Source: Streptomyces sp. AM 2-1-1 (GTDB taxonomy: Bacteria > Actinomycetota > Actinomycetes > Streptomycetales > Streptomycetaceae). From it: a DNA stretch of 64,000 bases. Both the position numbers and the translations under genes were made by a program. The DNA lies in NCBI RefSeq assembly GCF_029167645.1, contig NZ_CP119147.1, positions 2,790,001-2,854,000 on the forward strand. Reading direction: 5' to 3'. Position 1 is the first letter of the stretch. Every line of letters starts with the position of its first letter. The notes under the pieces are model-generated. The model made no database searches. It was not told the DNA's origin and saw only the letters and a list, made by a program, of their open reading frames with translations. Shown here in pieces: positions 10,404 to 19,164 of the stretch.

Positions 10404-12746
10404 TCAGCTCACTGAAGGGGAGACCGTCCCGTCGGTGAGTCCGTCGTACATGCCCTGGACCAGCAGTCCGCCGAGGCGGCCCGCCGTGCGCAGCGCGTCC
10501 TCGAAGGCGGCGAGGGCGCGGAACTGCTCACCGTACCGGCGCTGTTCGTCCAGTGGCAGCCGGGGCAGCCGGATGCGGCGCGCGTCCAGCCGGGAGGCGG
10601 TGGAGGCGTGGCTGCTGGCACGGCGGTTGTTGGCGGTGCCGCGCAGGAAACCGGCGAGGAACCAGGGGTCGAGGACGGCCGGATCGGGGCGCAGCAGCTG
10701 AAGGTGGCGGCCGAGCAGGGCGCCGGCGGTGCTCCCGTCGACGACCCGGACGACGGACCCCCCGCCGAGTACGGGAACGACGACGTCTCCGGCACGCAGG
10801 ACGACCGTGTCGTCGGCGGATTCCGCCGTGCCGGGGGTGCCTTCGGAGGTGGCGGCGCCGCTGGGCGGGGCGCCGACCAGCACGTCGTGTTCGGTGAGGA
10901 CGGGCCCGGGACCGTGGCCGGGGCCGCCGGTGCTGAGCCGGAGGGCGCCCGCGCGGGCGAGTTCGCCCAGCGTGGTGAACGGGCGGGGCGTGGGCTCGAC
11001 CGGCTCGGCGGGCGGCGGGGCCAGGCGGAGGGTGAGCCGGAGCTCGTCCGCCAGCCGAGCGCGTACGTCGGCGAGTTCGGCCGCACCGCCGCCCGCGGGC
11101 GACCGGTGGAGGTACCGGGCGGGGGTGAGGTCCACCTCGTCGTCGAGCAGCTCGATGACGGGTACGGCACGGCTCGGGCCTGCCGCGGGGGCGGCAGGTG
11201 CGGAGGCAGGGGATCCGGATGCCGACCGGGAGGCGGCGGACGCGCCGGGCGCGGGGCCGCCCGGTCCGGGGCCGGCGGCGTGCGCCCGCCAGGCGTCGAG
11301 CACCGTACGCCGGACCGCCGGCCAGTCGATCCGCTCCCGGCCGCTTCCGGCGGACCCCGCGGAGGTGGGCGCGGCGCCGGTGGCGGACGGCGTTCCGCCC
11401 GCCGCCGGGTCCGAGCCCTCCGCCGCGTCGACGAGTAGCAGCTCGGGTGCGGGCCGCACGCCGTGCCCCGGCTTGCGCAGGATCCACAGGTGGAGCGGGA
11501 TGCCGTACGGCGGGGCCGTCCCGGCGGGCAGCGCGACGACGGCCCTCAGGGCGCCCCGGCGCAGCAGGTCGGCCCGGATGCGGCGGCCGGAGCGCCGGGA
11601 GGCGGCCGCCGGCGGCATCAGCAGCACGGCGGTGCCGCCGGGGCGCAGGCGGGCCAAGGCGTGCTGGATCCAGGCGAGTTCGGACTCGGCCCGGGCCGGA
11701 TAGCCGTACTCCCACCGGGGGTCGTAGGCCAGTTCGTCGTGGCCCCAGTTGCGCTCGTTGAACGGCGGGTGGCAGAGCACGGTGTCGGCCGAAAGACCCG
11801 GGAAGGCGTCCGCGCGCAGGGCGTCGCCGGTACGCACCACGAGCGGCGGTGCGGACGGCGCCGCGCCCGCACCGGCGCCCAGGGCGAGGCGCAGCGCGGT
11901 GAGGGAGGCGAGTTCGGGGTCGACCTCCTGCGCGTAGAGGGCGGCGGCCCGTCCGACGGCGCGCAGCAGCGCCCCGGTCCCGGAAGCCGGGTCCAGGACG
12001 ACCGGGGCCGCGGCCTCCCCGGCCGGCCGGCCGGTGCCCTCGGCGGGGACGGCGAGGTCGGCCATGAGCGCGGCCAGCCCCGGTGGGGTGAGGGTGTACT
12101 GGCGGGGATTGGCGTCCAGTTGGCGGTGGAACAGGAACTCGAAGGCCTGGCCCGCCCCGGATTCCGCCGCCAGCGCGGCGGCCCCGCGCAGCAGCGGTAC
12201 GGACGGCGCCAGCGACTCGGCGGTGGGCACCCGGAGGGCCCGGACCGCGGCCGGGGAGACGCTCTCGCCGCCGCCCGCGCCCCCGGGCGCGGCACCGGTG
12301 GCGTCGGCAGCCCGGAGGGCGCCGGCCCCGTCCGCGCCCCCGGGAGCAGGCGGCCCGAACCGGGCGTCGAGTACGGGGGCGAGGGCGTCGGGCAGCAGGC
12401 GGGCGACCCGCGCGTCCGACACCGCCGCCAACTCCAGCCACACGGTGGGGCGGTCGCGGACGAGCAGCAGGGCGCAGCCGACGTGGACCAGGGCGGCGGC
12501 GACACCGGCCGGATGCCCGGTGAGCTGCTGCCACACCCGCTCCCTGAGCGGCACTTCGGCGAGCTTCCCCTGCTTCCGTAGCCACTCCTCCACATCGGCC
12601 AGGGCGAAGGAGGGACTGCTCTCCGTGCCGCCGACCGGCCGGGGGAAGTCCGCGTGTCGCCGCCGCCAGTTGCTCACGGCCGCCCGTCCGACCCCGGCCA
12701 GGCGGGCGATCCCGGCGGCGGTCACCTCTGAGGCGTTCTCCGGCAC
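10404..12746 (-). CDS. Orphan HTH / N-6 DNA methyltransferase / specificity-domain fusion
   Basis: A 780-residue protein resembling type I HsdM fused to HsdS-like sequence, with no restriction subunit nearby. An N-terminal HTH (about 10-35, AGIARLAGVGRAAVSNWRRR) precedes a helical region and the methylase core. The core has SAM motif I DPASGTGALL (252-261) and a motif IV reading HPPF (326-329) where HsdM has NPPF. The C-terminal ~250 residues contain specificity-subunit-like motifs (LRPDPAVLDPWFLAGFLRG, RLPRLPLDEQRRYGEQF). The GTG start at 12746 follows GGGAGA. It could be an orphan epigenetic methylase or a DNA-binding protein derived from one. Confidence 0.85.
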   Translation of the reverse strand: MPENASEVTAAGIARLAGVGRAAVSNWRRRHADFPRPVGGTESSPSFALADVEEWLRKQGKLAEVPLRERVWQQLTGHPAGVAAALVHVGCALLLVRDRPTVWLELAAVSDARVARLLPDALAPVLDARFGPPAPGGADGAGALRAADATGAAPGGAGGGESVSPAAVRALRVPTAESLAPSVPLLRGAAALAAESGAGQAFEFLFHRQLDANPRQYTLTPPGLAALMADLAVPAEGTGRPAGEAAAPVVLDPASGTGALLRAVGRAAALYAQEVDPELASLTALRLALGAGAGAAPSAPPLVVRTGDALRADAFPGLSADTVLCHPPFNERNWGHDELAYDPRWEYGYPARAESELAWIQHALARLRPGGTAVLLMPPAAASRRSGRRIRADLLRRGALRAVVALPAGTAPPYGIPLHLWILRKPGHGVRPAPELLLVDAAEGSDPAAGGTPSATGAAPTSAGSAGSGRERIDWPAVRRTVLDAWRAHAAGPGPGGPAPGASAASRSASGSPASAPAAPAAGPSRAVPVIELLDDEVDLTPARYLHRSPAGGGAAELADVRARLADELRLTLRLAPPPAEPVEPTPRPFTTLGELARAGALRLSTGGPGHGPGPVLTEHDVLVGAPPSGAATSEGTPGTAESADDTVVLRAGDVVVPVLGGGSVVRVVDGSTAGALLGRHLQLLRPDPAVLDPWFLAGFLRGTANNRRASSHASTASRLDARRIRLPRLPLDEQRRYGEQFRALAAFEDALRTAGRLGGLLVQGMYDGLTDGTVSPSVS

Positions 12747-13046
12747 TGTGCTGTCTCCCTGGTCCGAACCGTCACCGTTCGCGCTGTGCGGGCGAGCATA
12801 CCGAGATGCGCCGCACCCATCGATTCACAGTCTGTCTTTCACCATTCACACAACCTCACGTTGACTCGGTTCACAAGCTCTGCTGTGATGGAGCCGTGCC
12901 CGCACCGGTGACGTCCACCGGTGCGACAGCCCGGCCGCACCCGACTGCCGTTTTCCTCCTGGCTGTCCCGGTGCCACCGGTCGAGCCTCGCCCACCCCGT
13001 CTTCCGTCTTCTGTCTTCCGTTTCCGACTTCTCCTGGAGTACCGCC
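12747..13046. promoter_or_regulatory. Divergent promoter region, methylase / lipoprotein
   Basis: 300 bp without a gene. It contains a perfect 10-bp inverted repeat, CGCACCGGTG (12901-12910) and its complement (12916-12925), around ACGTC. It also contains the related words TTCACACAACCT and GGTTCACAAGCT near 12843-12880. The repeat is 120 bp upstream of the lipoprotein start. It may be an operator or an mRNA leader hairpin. Confidence 0.45.
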
Positions 13047-13826
13047 ATGCGCCGAGTCGCGCGTACCGCCGCTGCCGCCGTCTGCACCCTTTCCGTGCTC
13101 ACCCTCGCCGCCTGCGGCAGCGAGGGGGGCGACACCGCCACGGACGCGAAGAAGGATGGGCCCAAGTCGTCGGCGGCCCCGGCGAAGGATGAGCCGTTCG
13201 CGGACATGTCGGGCCCCGAGGTCGTCAACGCGGCACTCAAGAACATCCGCAAGGCGACCTCCCTGCACCTCGCGGTCGACATGAAGACGACCGACGCCCC
13301 CATGAAGGCCGACTTCTCCACCAGCATCGGCAGCGGCAAGTGCACCGGCACGATGGACATGGGCACCGGCGGCTCGATGTCGATCATCAAGATCGGCGAG
13401 ACCGTCTACATGAAGCTCGACGAGACAATGCTGCGCGCCCAGTCCGAGGGTGAGTCGGAGGCGGACACCCAGGCCGCGGTGGACATGGTCGCCGATCACT
13501 GGATGGCCGAGAAGGCCTCCGACCCGGACACCAAGGACGTGATCGAGTTCTGTGAACTGGAGTCGCTCCTCAAGGAGTTCGAGGACGGCGACACGGAGGC
13601 GAAGAAGGCCGGCCAGACGACCCTCGACGGCACTCCCGCCCTCCGCCTGACCGAGAAGGACGGCAAGGAGACCTACACGATCCTGGTGTCCACCGAGGGC
13701 GATCCGCAGCTCCTCCAGGTCAGCTCCACGGGCGGCGACGAGCCGATGACGATGACCATCTCGGACATCGACAAGCCCGTCGTGGCGGAGAAGCCGGCCG
13801 CCGAGGACATGGTGGACCTGGGCTGA
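13047..13826 (+). CDS. Lipoprotein of the LppX/LprG-like family
   Basis: Secreted lipoprotein of 259 residues. Its signal peptide ends in LTLAAC (Cys23), followed by a short charged linker and a ~220-residue domain that starts with GPEVVNAALKNIRKATSLHLAVDMK. It continues through alternating beta-strand segments (GSMSIIKIGETVYMKLD, YTILVSTEGDPQLLQVSS, MTMTISDID). This pattern fits the actinobacterial LprG/LppX or DUF2092-type beta-fold lipoproteins, which bind hydrophobic molecules. That assignment is by pattern only. The start at 13047 follows CTGGAG with 7-nt spacing. Confidence 0.8.
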   Translation: MRRVARTAAAAVCTLSVLTLAACGSEGGDTATDAKKDGPKSSAAPAKDEPFADMSGPEVVNAALKNIRKATSLHLAVDMKTTDAPMKADFSTSIGSGKCTGTMDMGTGGSMSIIKIGETVYMKLDETMLRAQSEGESEADTQAAVDMVADHWMAEKASDPDTKDVIEFCELESLLKEFEDGDTEAKKAGQTTLDGTPALRLTEKDGKETYTILVSTEGDPQLLQVSSTGGDEPMTMTISDIDKPVVAEKPAAEDMVDLG

Positions 13827-13912
13827 GTCCCGGGTCCCGGGAACGGCCCCGGGCGGGCGCGGGGGGGACGCGCGGGGCAACTGGGCGTCGGAGGGCGCCC
13901 GGGACGGGGGGC

Positions 13913-13946
13913 GGACAGCGCCGGGTCGGGGGGCTCGGCGCTGTCC
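13913..13946. terminator. Bidirectional terminator between convergent genes
   Basis: A perfect 11-bp stem (GGACAGCGCCG, 13913-13923, with 13936-13946) lies between the lipoprotein stop and the converging nuclease stop. Confidence 0.7.
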
Positions 13947-14002
13947 GGCAGGTCACGTCCCGTACGCCCACGCCCTCCGGGCAGGGGCCCGGGTTCACAC
14001 CG

Positions 14003-14794
14003 TCAGGACGCGCACTGCTTCAGCATCATCGCCTTGTCGGCCGTGGTCACCGGCAGTTCGTACTTGAGAGAGACCTGGGCGAAGCGGAGCGCGTACGAGC
14101 AGCGGATCGGCTTGTACGGCGGCAGCCAGGTGGCGGGGCCGGAGTCGCTCTTGGAACCGTTGGTGGGGCCGTCGACCGGGATGAGGTTGAGCGGGTCGTT
14201 GGCGATCTGCTGGCGCTTGGCGTCGCTCCAGCGCGAGGCTCCCATCTGCCAGTCGTAGGACAGCGGCATCACGTGGTCGATCTGGATCTTCGTGGCCTTC
14301 GCCTTGGTCCACGCGATCGTCCCCCCGGTGTACGGGTCCTTGAGCGTCAGCGAGGCCACCACGCAGTCGGAACCGCTGCGGTAACGCACCTTCTGGCCGT
14401 CACGCTTGAGCAGGTCGTTGCGGGTGTCGCAGCCGTTGCGGGCGAGCGCTATGCCGTTCACCGAGTCCTTCCACGCGGAGCCGAACTCGTCGCGGTCGTA
14501 ACCGGTCTTCGGGCCGCGCCCCTTGGTGAGCACCTTGTCGATGACCTTCCGCGCCTCGGCCCGGTCCGCGTCGCTCGTCAGCGGGGCCAGGCCGGGCTTC
14601 GTACCGTCGGGGTTGTCCAGCGGGCTCGCGCCGAAGCCCTCGGCGGACTGCGCGCCGTCGTTCGCTCCGGCGCCCGGTGTCCCCTCCGGGACGGCGAGTT
14701 CGTCGGGGTCGCATCCGGCCAGGGCCAGCACGGCGACCGCGCTCAGGGCGGGCAGCGCCACCCGGTACGTACGGTGGGTACGGAGAGACATCAC
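14003..14794 (-). CDS. Secreted HNH endonuclease-family lipoprotein (DUF1524-like)
   Basis: Exported 263-residue protein with a lipobox LAGC (Cys28). Its C-terminal nuclease-like core reads IQIDHVMPLSYDWQMGAS, then ANDPLNLIPVDGPTNGSKSDSGP and WLPPYK. This is the DH...N...N...K layout of HNH/DUF1524 (GmrSD C-terminal type) proteins found secreted by many Streptomyces. It is likely an extracellular DNase or nutrient-scavenging nuclease. The start could be GTG at 14794 or the next ATG (14791). Confidence 0.88.
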   Translation of the reverse strand: MMSLRTHRTYRVALPALSAVAVLALAGCDPDELAVPEGTPGAGANDGAQSAEGFGASPLDNPDGTKPGLAPLTSDADRAEARKVIDKVLTKGRGPKTGYDRDEFGSAWKDSVNGIALARNGCDTRNDLLKRDGQKVRYRSGSDCVVASLTLKDPYTGGTIAWTKAKATKIQIDHVMPLSYDWQMGASRWSDAKRQQIANDPLNLIPVDGPTNGSKSDSGPATWLPPYKPIRCSYALRFAQVSLKYELPVTTADKAMMLKQCAS

Positions 14795-14965
14795 TGGCAG
14801 CCGTCCTGACGGGGAGAGAGCCGAACCCGGGAATCCTACGGACGTCTTCCCCGCCGGTGACGGTTCATGACGGGTGGATCTCCTGGGGTGATGCTCCCTC
14901 AGCCGCCGTGGCCGCCTCCGGCCGTGCGCGTCGGTCCGGGGCCCGCGGGGACCGCCTGACGCGGC

Positions 14966-15397
14966 CTACCGGCGACGGCTTCCCCGCTTCTCCGCGCAGC
15001 CGACGCAGAGGGTGGCCTCCGGGCGGGCTTCGAGCCGGGCGGGCGCGATCGCCTCACCGCAGCTTTCGCACCATCCGTAGGCGTCACGGTCGAGTCGTTC
15101 CGCCGCCCGGTCCAGTTCGGCCAGTTGGTCGTCGGCCCGGGCGAGGAGGGCGGCGACATGAGCCCGTTCGAACGCTGTACTGGAACCCTCCGGGTCGTGC
15201 TCGTCGTCGACCGCCACCAGTGCGTTCGCCTCGACGATCCCGTCGAAGTCGCGCCGCAGCGCCTCGATCCGCGTACGCGTCGAGGCGCGTTCCGCCGCGA
15301 TCCGCGCGCGTACGGCCTCCGGATCCGCGACGGACCGGCCGGCGCACTCCGGGGAACCGGGCCGAGGGGCGGGCGATGCGGCGGACATATGACCCAT
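14966..15397 (-). CDS. TraR/DksA-family zinc-finger protein
   Basis: A 143-residue DksA-like protein. An N-terminal coiled-coil hairpin (ARIAAERASTRTRIEALRRDFDGIV to HVAALLARADDQLAELDRAAERL) is followed by a C4 zinc finger, YGWCESCGEAI...ATLCVGCAEK. Such proteins can enter the RNA polymerase secondary channel. The start is uncertain: ATGs at 15397 and 15388 both lack a good RBS. Confidence 0.85.
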   Translation of the reverse strand: MGHMSAASPAPRPGSPECAGRSVADPEAVRARIAAERASTRTRIEALRRDFDGIVEANALVAVDDEHDPEGSSTAFERAHVAALLARADDQLAELDRAAERLDRDAYGWCESCGEAIAPARLEARPEATLCVGCAEKRGSRRR

Positions 15398-15499
15398 ACG
15401 TCACCCAACGCGCAGCTCCGACCGCTCATTCCACCCCGCCCTCCGCCGCCGCCCGCACCCCCGCTCCGGTCCGGCCGGTGTTCCGCCCGGACCGGCGCC

Positions 15500-16417
15500 T
15501 CACACCTTCCCGATGCCGAGGGTGTTCTCCGAGGGCAGCAGCCCGGAGCCGATGGCCGCCAGCCACGGGGTTCCCAGCAGCTCTGCCAGTCGGGCGCGGT
15601 CCGGCTCGCCGAGTGCGCGCCACGGTCCGGCGGCCGACTCGTCGGTGCGCAGCTCCACCTCCGTGCGCAGGGCCTGCCCGGCCTCGGTCGCCGTACCGTC
15701 CCCGGCCAGCAGCCCGCGGGCCACCAGCCCCGCCCGCGCGGCCGCCCACTCCCGCTCGCTCCACCCCCGGCTCGCGAACACCGCCACGGGCGCCGCGCCC
15801 ACGGCCGCGAAGGAGACCAGCGATTCGACGGGGTCGAGGCCGGCCGCCCGGAGCGCGGCGAGGTGTCCGTCGCCCCGGTGCTCCCGCAGGACCGTGGCCG
15901 CCTGCCAGAGCACGAGGTGCGGAGCGTCCGGCCACGGGAGCGCGGCGTTGGCGGCGCCGAGCGCCGGGCCGCCCGCGGGGAGGGCGCCGACGGCTTCGGC
16001 GGGCACGGCTTCGGCCGCACGGCGGGCGAGCGCCGCCGCCTCGGCCACCTCGGGCCCGTCGATCCACTCCCCCAGCAGCGCCCGGTACGTACGGTCCACG
16101 GCGCGCAACCGCGCGGCCAGCACCGCTTCCGGGGTGGCGGTGGCCCAGATGCCGGGAACGTGGGCGCGCACCATCTCGGGGCTGAAGCTGTGGAACGCCT
16201 CGGTGACGTACTCCGCCGAAGGACCGGCGGAGGCCTCCGCGGCGTCCGCGGAGGCCGCCGGCGCGGCTCGCCAGGCGAAGTAGCTGGGCCAGCGTTCCCC
16301 GATGTCGTACCCGAGCGCGGCGGCCTCCTCGAACGCCTCCGGCGCGTAGTAGAGCACGGCGTGCAAGGGCTCCAGCAGATGCCACATCTGCCGGACGCGC
16401 CCCGGTTCCTCGGACAT
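15500..16417 (-). CDS. SCO6745/SalK-family protein
   Basis: A 305-residue helical protein of the actinobacterial SCO6745 (SalK-like) family of unknown biochemical role. Recognisable stretches are RVRQMWHLLEPLHAVLYYAPEA, YDIGERWPSYFAWRAAP, AEYVTEAFHSFSPEMVRAHVPGIW, and a C-terminal winged-helix-like segment (SEREWAAARAGLVARGLL, GQALRTEVELRTD). The ATG at 16417 follows GGAGG with 8-nt spacing. It is divergent from a TetR regulator, with inverted-repeat sites between them, so it is probably that regulator's target. Confidence 0.8.
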   Translation of the reverse strand: MSEEPGRVRQMWHLLEPLHAVLYYAPEAFEEAAALGYDIGERWPSYFAWRAAPAASADAAEASAGPSAEYVTEAFHSFSPEMVRAHVPGIWATATPEAVLAARLRAVDRTYRALLGEWIDGPEVAEAAALARRAAEAVPAEAVGALPAGGPALGAANAALPWPDAPHLVLWQAATVLREHRGDGHLAALRAAGLDPVESLVSFAAVGAAPVAVFASRGWSEREWAAARAGLVARGLLAGDGTATEAGQALRTEVELRTDESAAGPWRALGEPDRARLAELLGTPWLAAIGSGLLPSENTLGIGKV

Positions 16418-16449
16418 GATCCCCACCTCCGCGAGCGAGCACGAGTCCA

Positions 16450-16509
16450 TCTAGTCACTGTCTAGATCTCCCAGAGTGCGCGGTGCCCGGGAACTTGTCA
16501 ATGACTAGA
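16450..16509. promoter_or_regulatory. Putative TetR operators in the divergent intergenic region
   Basis: TCTAGTCACTG (16450-16460) and its near-complement CAATGACTAGA (16499-16509) are two inverted copies of TCTAGTCAxTG. The first also overlaps TCTAGA. They lie next to the two divergent starts, as expected for autoregulation by the TetR protein. Confidence 0.55.
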
Positions 16510-16528
16510 TCGGGCGTACGGTACGGAT

Positions 16529-17209
16529 ATGAGCACCGATGAGCCCCAGGGCGCCGACTCGCGCGAGGGCGCCACCCACCGGACGGGCGCCGGCCCCCAG
16601 CCCTCGTACCACCACGGCGACCTCCGGCGCACGATCCTCGCGGCGGCCGTGGACGTCATCGCGACGGAGGGACCGGCCGCCCTCAGCCTGCGCGACCTGG
16701 CCCGTCGGGCGGGCGTCTCGCACGCCGCGCCGGCGCACCACTTCAAGGACCGGACGGGTCTGCTGACGGCCGTCGCGACGGAGGCGTACACCCTGTTCGC
16801 GGACTCCTTGTCCGAGGTGACGGGCCTCAGGGAGAAGGGGGCCCGGTACGTACGGTTCGCCACCGGCCACCCGGCACACTTCCAGGTGATGTTCCAGCCC
16901 GACCTCTACCGGACCGACGACCCCGCCCTGGTCGCCGCGCGGGAACGGGCCGCCCGCACGCTCCGTGAGGGCGTCGCGGACCTGCCAGCGGGCACCGAGG
17001 AGACCACCGGCTCCCCCGACTCCACCGGCTCCCCCGACTCCACCGATGACGAGGAGGCCCGTCGTACGGGCGTGGCCGCCTGGTCCCTGGCGCACGGCTT
17101 CGCGGCACTGCTGTTGAGCCACAACCTGACGGGCTTCCTGGGCGACCGCGACCCCGAGGAGGCGTTCCGGTCGGTCGCGGACGCGGTGTTCGGGGGCGGC
17201 CGCCGGTGA
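16529..17209 (+). CDS. TetR/AcrR-family transcriptional regulator (WHG-type C-terminus)
   Basis: A 226-residue repressor-like protein. The N-terminal HTH region (about 32-78) reads LRRTILAAAVDVIATEGPAA then LSLRDLARRAGVSHAAPAHHF, and the ligand-binding half contains YVRFATGHPAHFQVMFQPDLY, typical of the WHG/TetR_C_33 group. Two tandem copies of TGSPDS (around residues 155-166) form a small repeat in the linker. The RBS is poor. It is divergent from the SCO6745-family gene. Confidence 0.9.
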   Translation: MSTDEPQGADSREGATHRTGAGPQPSYHHGDLRRTILAAAVDVIATEGPAALSLRDLARRAGVSHAAPAHHFKDRTGLLTAVATEAYTLFADSLSEVTGLREKGARYVRFATGHPAHFQVMFQPDLYRTDDPALVAARERAARTLREGVADLPAGTEETTGSPDSTGSPDSTDDEEARRTGVAAWSLAHGFAALLLSHNLTGFLGDRDPEEAFRSVADAVFGGGRR

Positions 17210-17294
17210 GGGTGCGGCCCGGGCGGTGCTCCGGAGCGGGGCCGGGGCCGGCCGGAGCTCCCGCGTCCGGAACCCCGCGCCGGACGGTGGCCGC

Positions 17295-18518
17295 TCAGTT
17301 CCCGCGGACCGCCCCGCGTGCGGTGATCCGGAGGAACAGCAGGGCCGCGACGGCCAGTGCGGCCCCCAGGGCGTACACGAGGGTCGCCCCGTGCGGGAGC
17401 GCGAGCCCGCCCAGCACGGTGCCGAGGCCGATGCCCAGGTAGATGCCGGACGAGTTGAGCGAGACCACCAACGGCGCTTCCTGCGGCGCGACCTCGATGA
17501 GCCGGTGCTGCTGTGCGGGCGTCTGGCACCAGCTGCTCGCACCCCAGAGCAGGACCAGCGGACCGACCACGGCCGGCAGGGAGACGTGGGTGGCGGCGAT
17601 CCAGGCCGGCAGGGCGAGGGAGAGGGCCATGGCGACGTATCCGGCGGTCAGAACCCGGACCGAGCCCCAGCGGTCCGTGGCGTATCCCGAGGCCAGGTTG
17701 CCGAGCACGGCGCCGAGGCCGTACAGGAAGAGCATCCAGAGGTCGGCACCGTCGGGCACCCGGACCGCCCGGAGAACCGGAACGCTGTAGGCGTAGGCGG
17801 TGTAGGCGGCGCCCATCCCGAGCACGGTGAGCGGCAGCACGGCGAGCACGGCCGGCCGGCGCAGGACGGCGAGCCGGGTGCGCAGCGGCACACGGGCGTT
17901 GCCCGGCAGCACCGGCATGATCAGACGGACGCCGAGGGCGATGAGCAGGCACAGTCCGGCGACGATGCCCAACGCGGTGCGCCACCCCAGCCAGTGGCCG
18001 GCCAGGCTGCCCAGGGGTACCCCGAGCGCGGTGGCGACGGTCAGACCGCCGATGACCACGGCCAGGGCCCGCGCCCGGAGTTCGGGGCGTACGAGCGCGG
18101 CGCCCACCGCACCCGCGGTCGGCGTGTAGGCCGCCGCACCGGCGGCCGCGACGATCCGCCCGGCGATCAGCACGGCCAGGTCGGGGGCGAGCGCCGAGCA
18201 GAGGTTGGCGAGCCCGAGGGTGATCAGCGCGCCCACCAGCAGGGCCCGGCGCGGCAGCCGCGCGGTCACCGTGGCGAGCACCGGGGAGAGGAGGGCGTAG
18301 GCGGCGGCGAAGACCGTGATGGACTGCCCGGCCGCTGCCGTGGACACGTGCAGTTCACCGGCCATGGACGGCAGGAATCCGGCGACCACGAAGGCGTCCG
18401 TGCCGACGGCGAAGGTGCCGAGCGCCAGCACCAGGATGGAGGAGAGCCCACCCCGTTCCGGTGATTCCCGGCCGTCGGTCCGCTGTCGGCGGGCGGACGG
18501 TATCGAGACACTGGGCAT
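17295..18518 (-). CDS. MFS efflux transporter
   Basis: A 12-TM major facilitator drug:H+ antiporter of 407 residues (DHA1/AraJ-like). The first helix reads SSILVLALGTFAVGTDAFVVAGFLPSM, and the inter-helix signature VTARLPRRALLVG follows helix 3. Loop 4-5 contains RARALAVVIGG and the motif C-like TVATALGVPLGSLAGHWLGWR. GGAGGAG lies 8 nt before the ATG at 18518. It is downstream of an Rrf2 regulator on the same strand, probably its partner. Confidence 0.88.
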   Translation of the reverse strand: MPSVSIPSARRQRTDGRESPERGGLSSILVLALGTFAVGTDAFVVAGFLPSMAGELHVSTAAAGQSITVFAAAYALLSPVLATVTARLPRRALLVGALITLGLANLCSALAPDLAVLIAGRIVAAAGAAAYTPTAGAVGAALVRPELRARALAVVIGGLTVATALGVPLGSLAGHWLGWRTALGIVAGLCLLIALGVRLIMPVLPGNARVPLRTRLAVLRRPAVLAVLPLTVLGMGAAYTAYAYSVPVLRAVRVPDGADLWMLFLYGLGAVLGNLASGYATDRWGSVRVLTAGYVAMALSLALPAWIAATHVSLPAVVGPLVLLWGASSWCQTPAQQHRLIEVAPQEAPLVVSLNSSGIYLGIGLGTVLGGLALPHGATLVYALGAALAVAALLFLRITARGAVRGN

Positions 18519-18609
18519 CCAGATTCTCCTCCTGCGCGGGCACTGCTTCGTCGGGTGTCGTGGGTCGGTCGGGCGCCGGAGCCACCGCCCTCGGCCGCTC
18601 GCACGCGCC

Positions 18610-18701
18610 TCGGCGGCTCACATGTCTCAGCAGCTCGAACGCGCCTCAAGGCTCGTACGCGCCGCCCCGGGGCTCGTACGTCTCAGCGGCTCGTACGCGC
18701 G
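18610..18701. repeat. Degenerate tandem repeats between the Rrf2 gene and the MFS gene
   Basis: GCTCGTACG recurs at 18651, 18672 and 18689, with a variant GCTCGAACG at 18633. A longer unit, GTCTCAGC[AG]GCTCG[AT]ACGCGC, occurs at 18624 and 18680. The array extends past the Rrf2 stop codon, so the last Rrf2 codons lie in the newest copy. It may be a decayed slippage array or multiple protein sites upstream of the pump. Confidence 0.5.
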
Positions 18702-19162
18702 AAGTGGCGCCGCGTGCGTTCGGCGGAGGCCGCCGACGCGTCGGCCATGAGGTCCGCCAGCGTCTGTGCGGCCAGCTCCCGGCGCCAGACCATCTCGGCC
18801 CGGCGCATCGCACTGGCGATGCCGCAGGGCCGCCGGAACTCCGGAGCCGCGGCGCTCGCCCCTCCGGCCCGCTGCCGGATCTCGGTGCACCGGAAGACGT
18901 CGTCGGGGCCGTCGATGGCGGCGACGACGTCCATGAGCGTGATCCGCTCGGCGGCCCGGGCCAGCCGGAAGCCACCCCGGGCCCCCGGGGTGGAGGTGAG
19001 GATGCCCGCCCGGTCCAGCGCCTGCAACTGCTTGTTGAGGTAGGCCGGCGGCAGCTCGAAGAAGGCCGCGAGCCTCGCCGTCGGCACCGCCTCCGCATCC
19101 CCGAGCCACGCCAACGTCAGGCAGCAGTGCAGCCCCCACTCGACTCCCGCGCTCATCCGCAT
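18683..19162 (-). CDS. Rrf2-family transcriptional regulator
   Basis: A 159-residue winged-helix regulator: MSAGVEWGLHCCLTLAWLG, then LPPAYLNKQLQALDRAGILTS and GARGGFRLARAAERITLMDVVAAIDG. The three closely spaced cysteines that hold the Fe-S cluster in NsrR/IscR are absent; only FRCTEIRQR and RRPCGI cysteines remain, so it is probably cluster-free and redox- or ligand-responsive. A TAGTGT -10-like box ends 7 nt before the ATG, indicating a leaderless transcript. Confidence 0.88.
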   Translation of the reverse strand: MRMSAGVEWGLHCCLTLAWLGDAEAVPTARLAAFFELPPAYLNKQLQALDRAGILTSTPGARGGFRLARAAERITLMDVVAAIDGPDDVFRCTEIRQRAGGASAAAPEFRRPCGIASAMRRAEMVWRRELAAQTLADLMADASAASAERTRRHFARTSR

Positions 19163-19164
19163 AA

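Noticed and set aside
18610..18701. CRISPR array
   Set aside because: Units are short, irregularly spaced and degenerate, with no unique spacers and no cas genes in the window.
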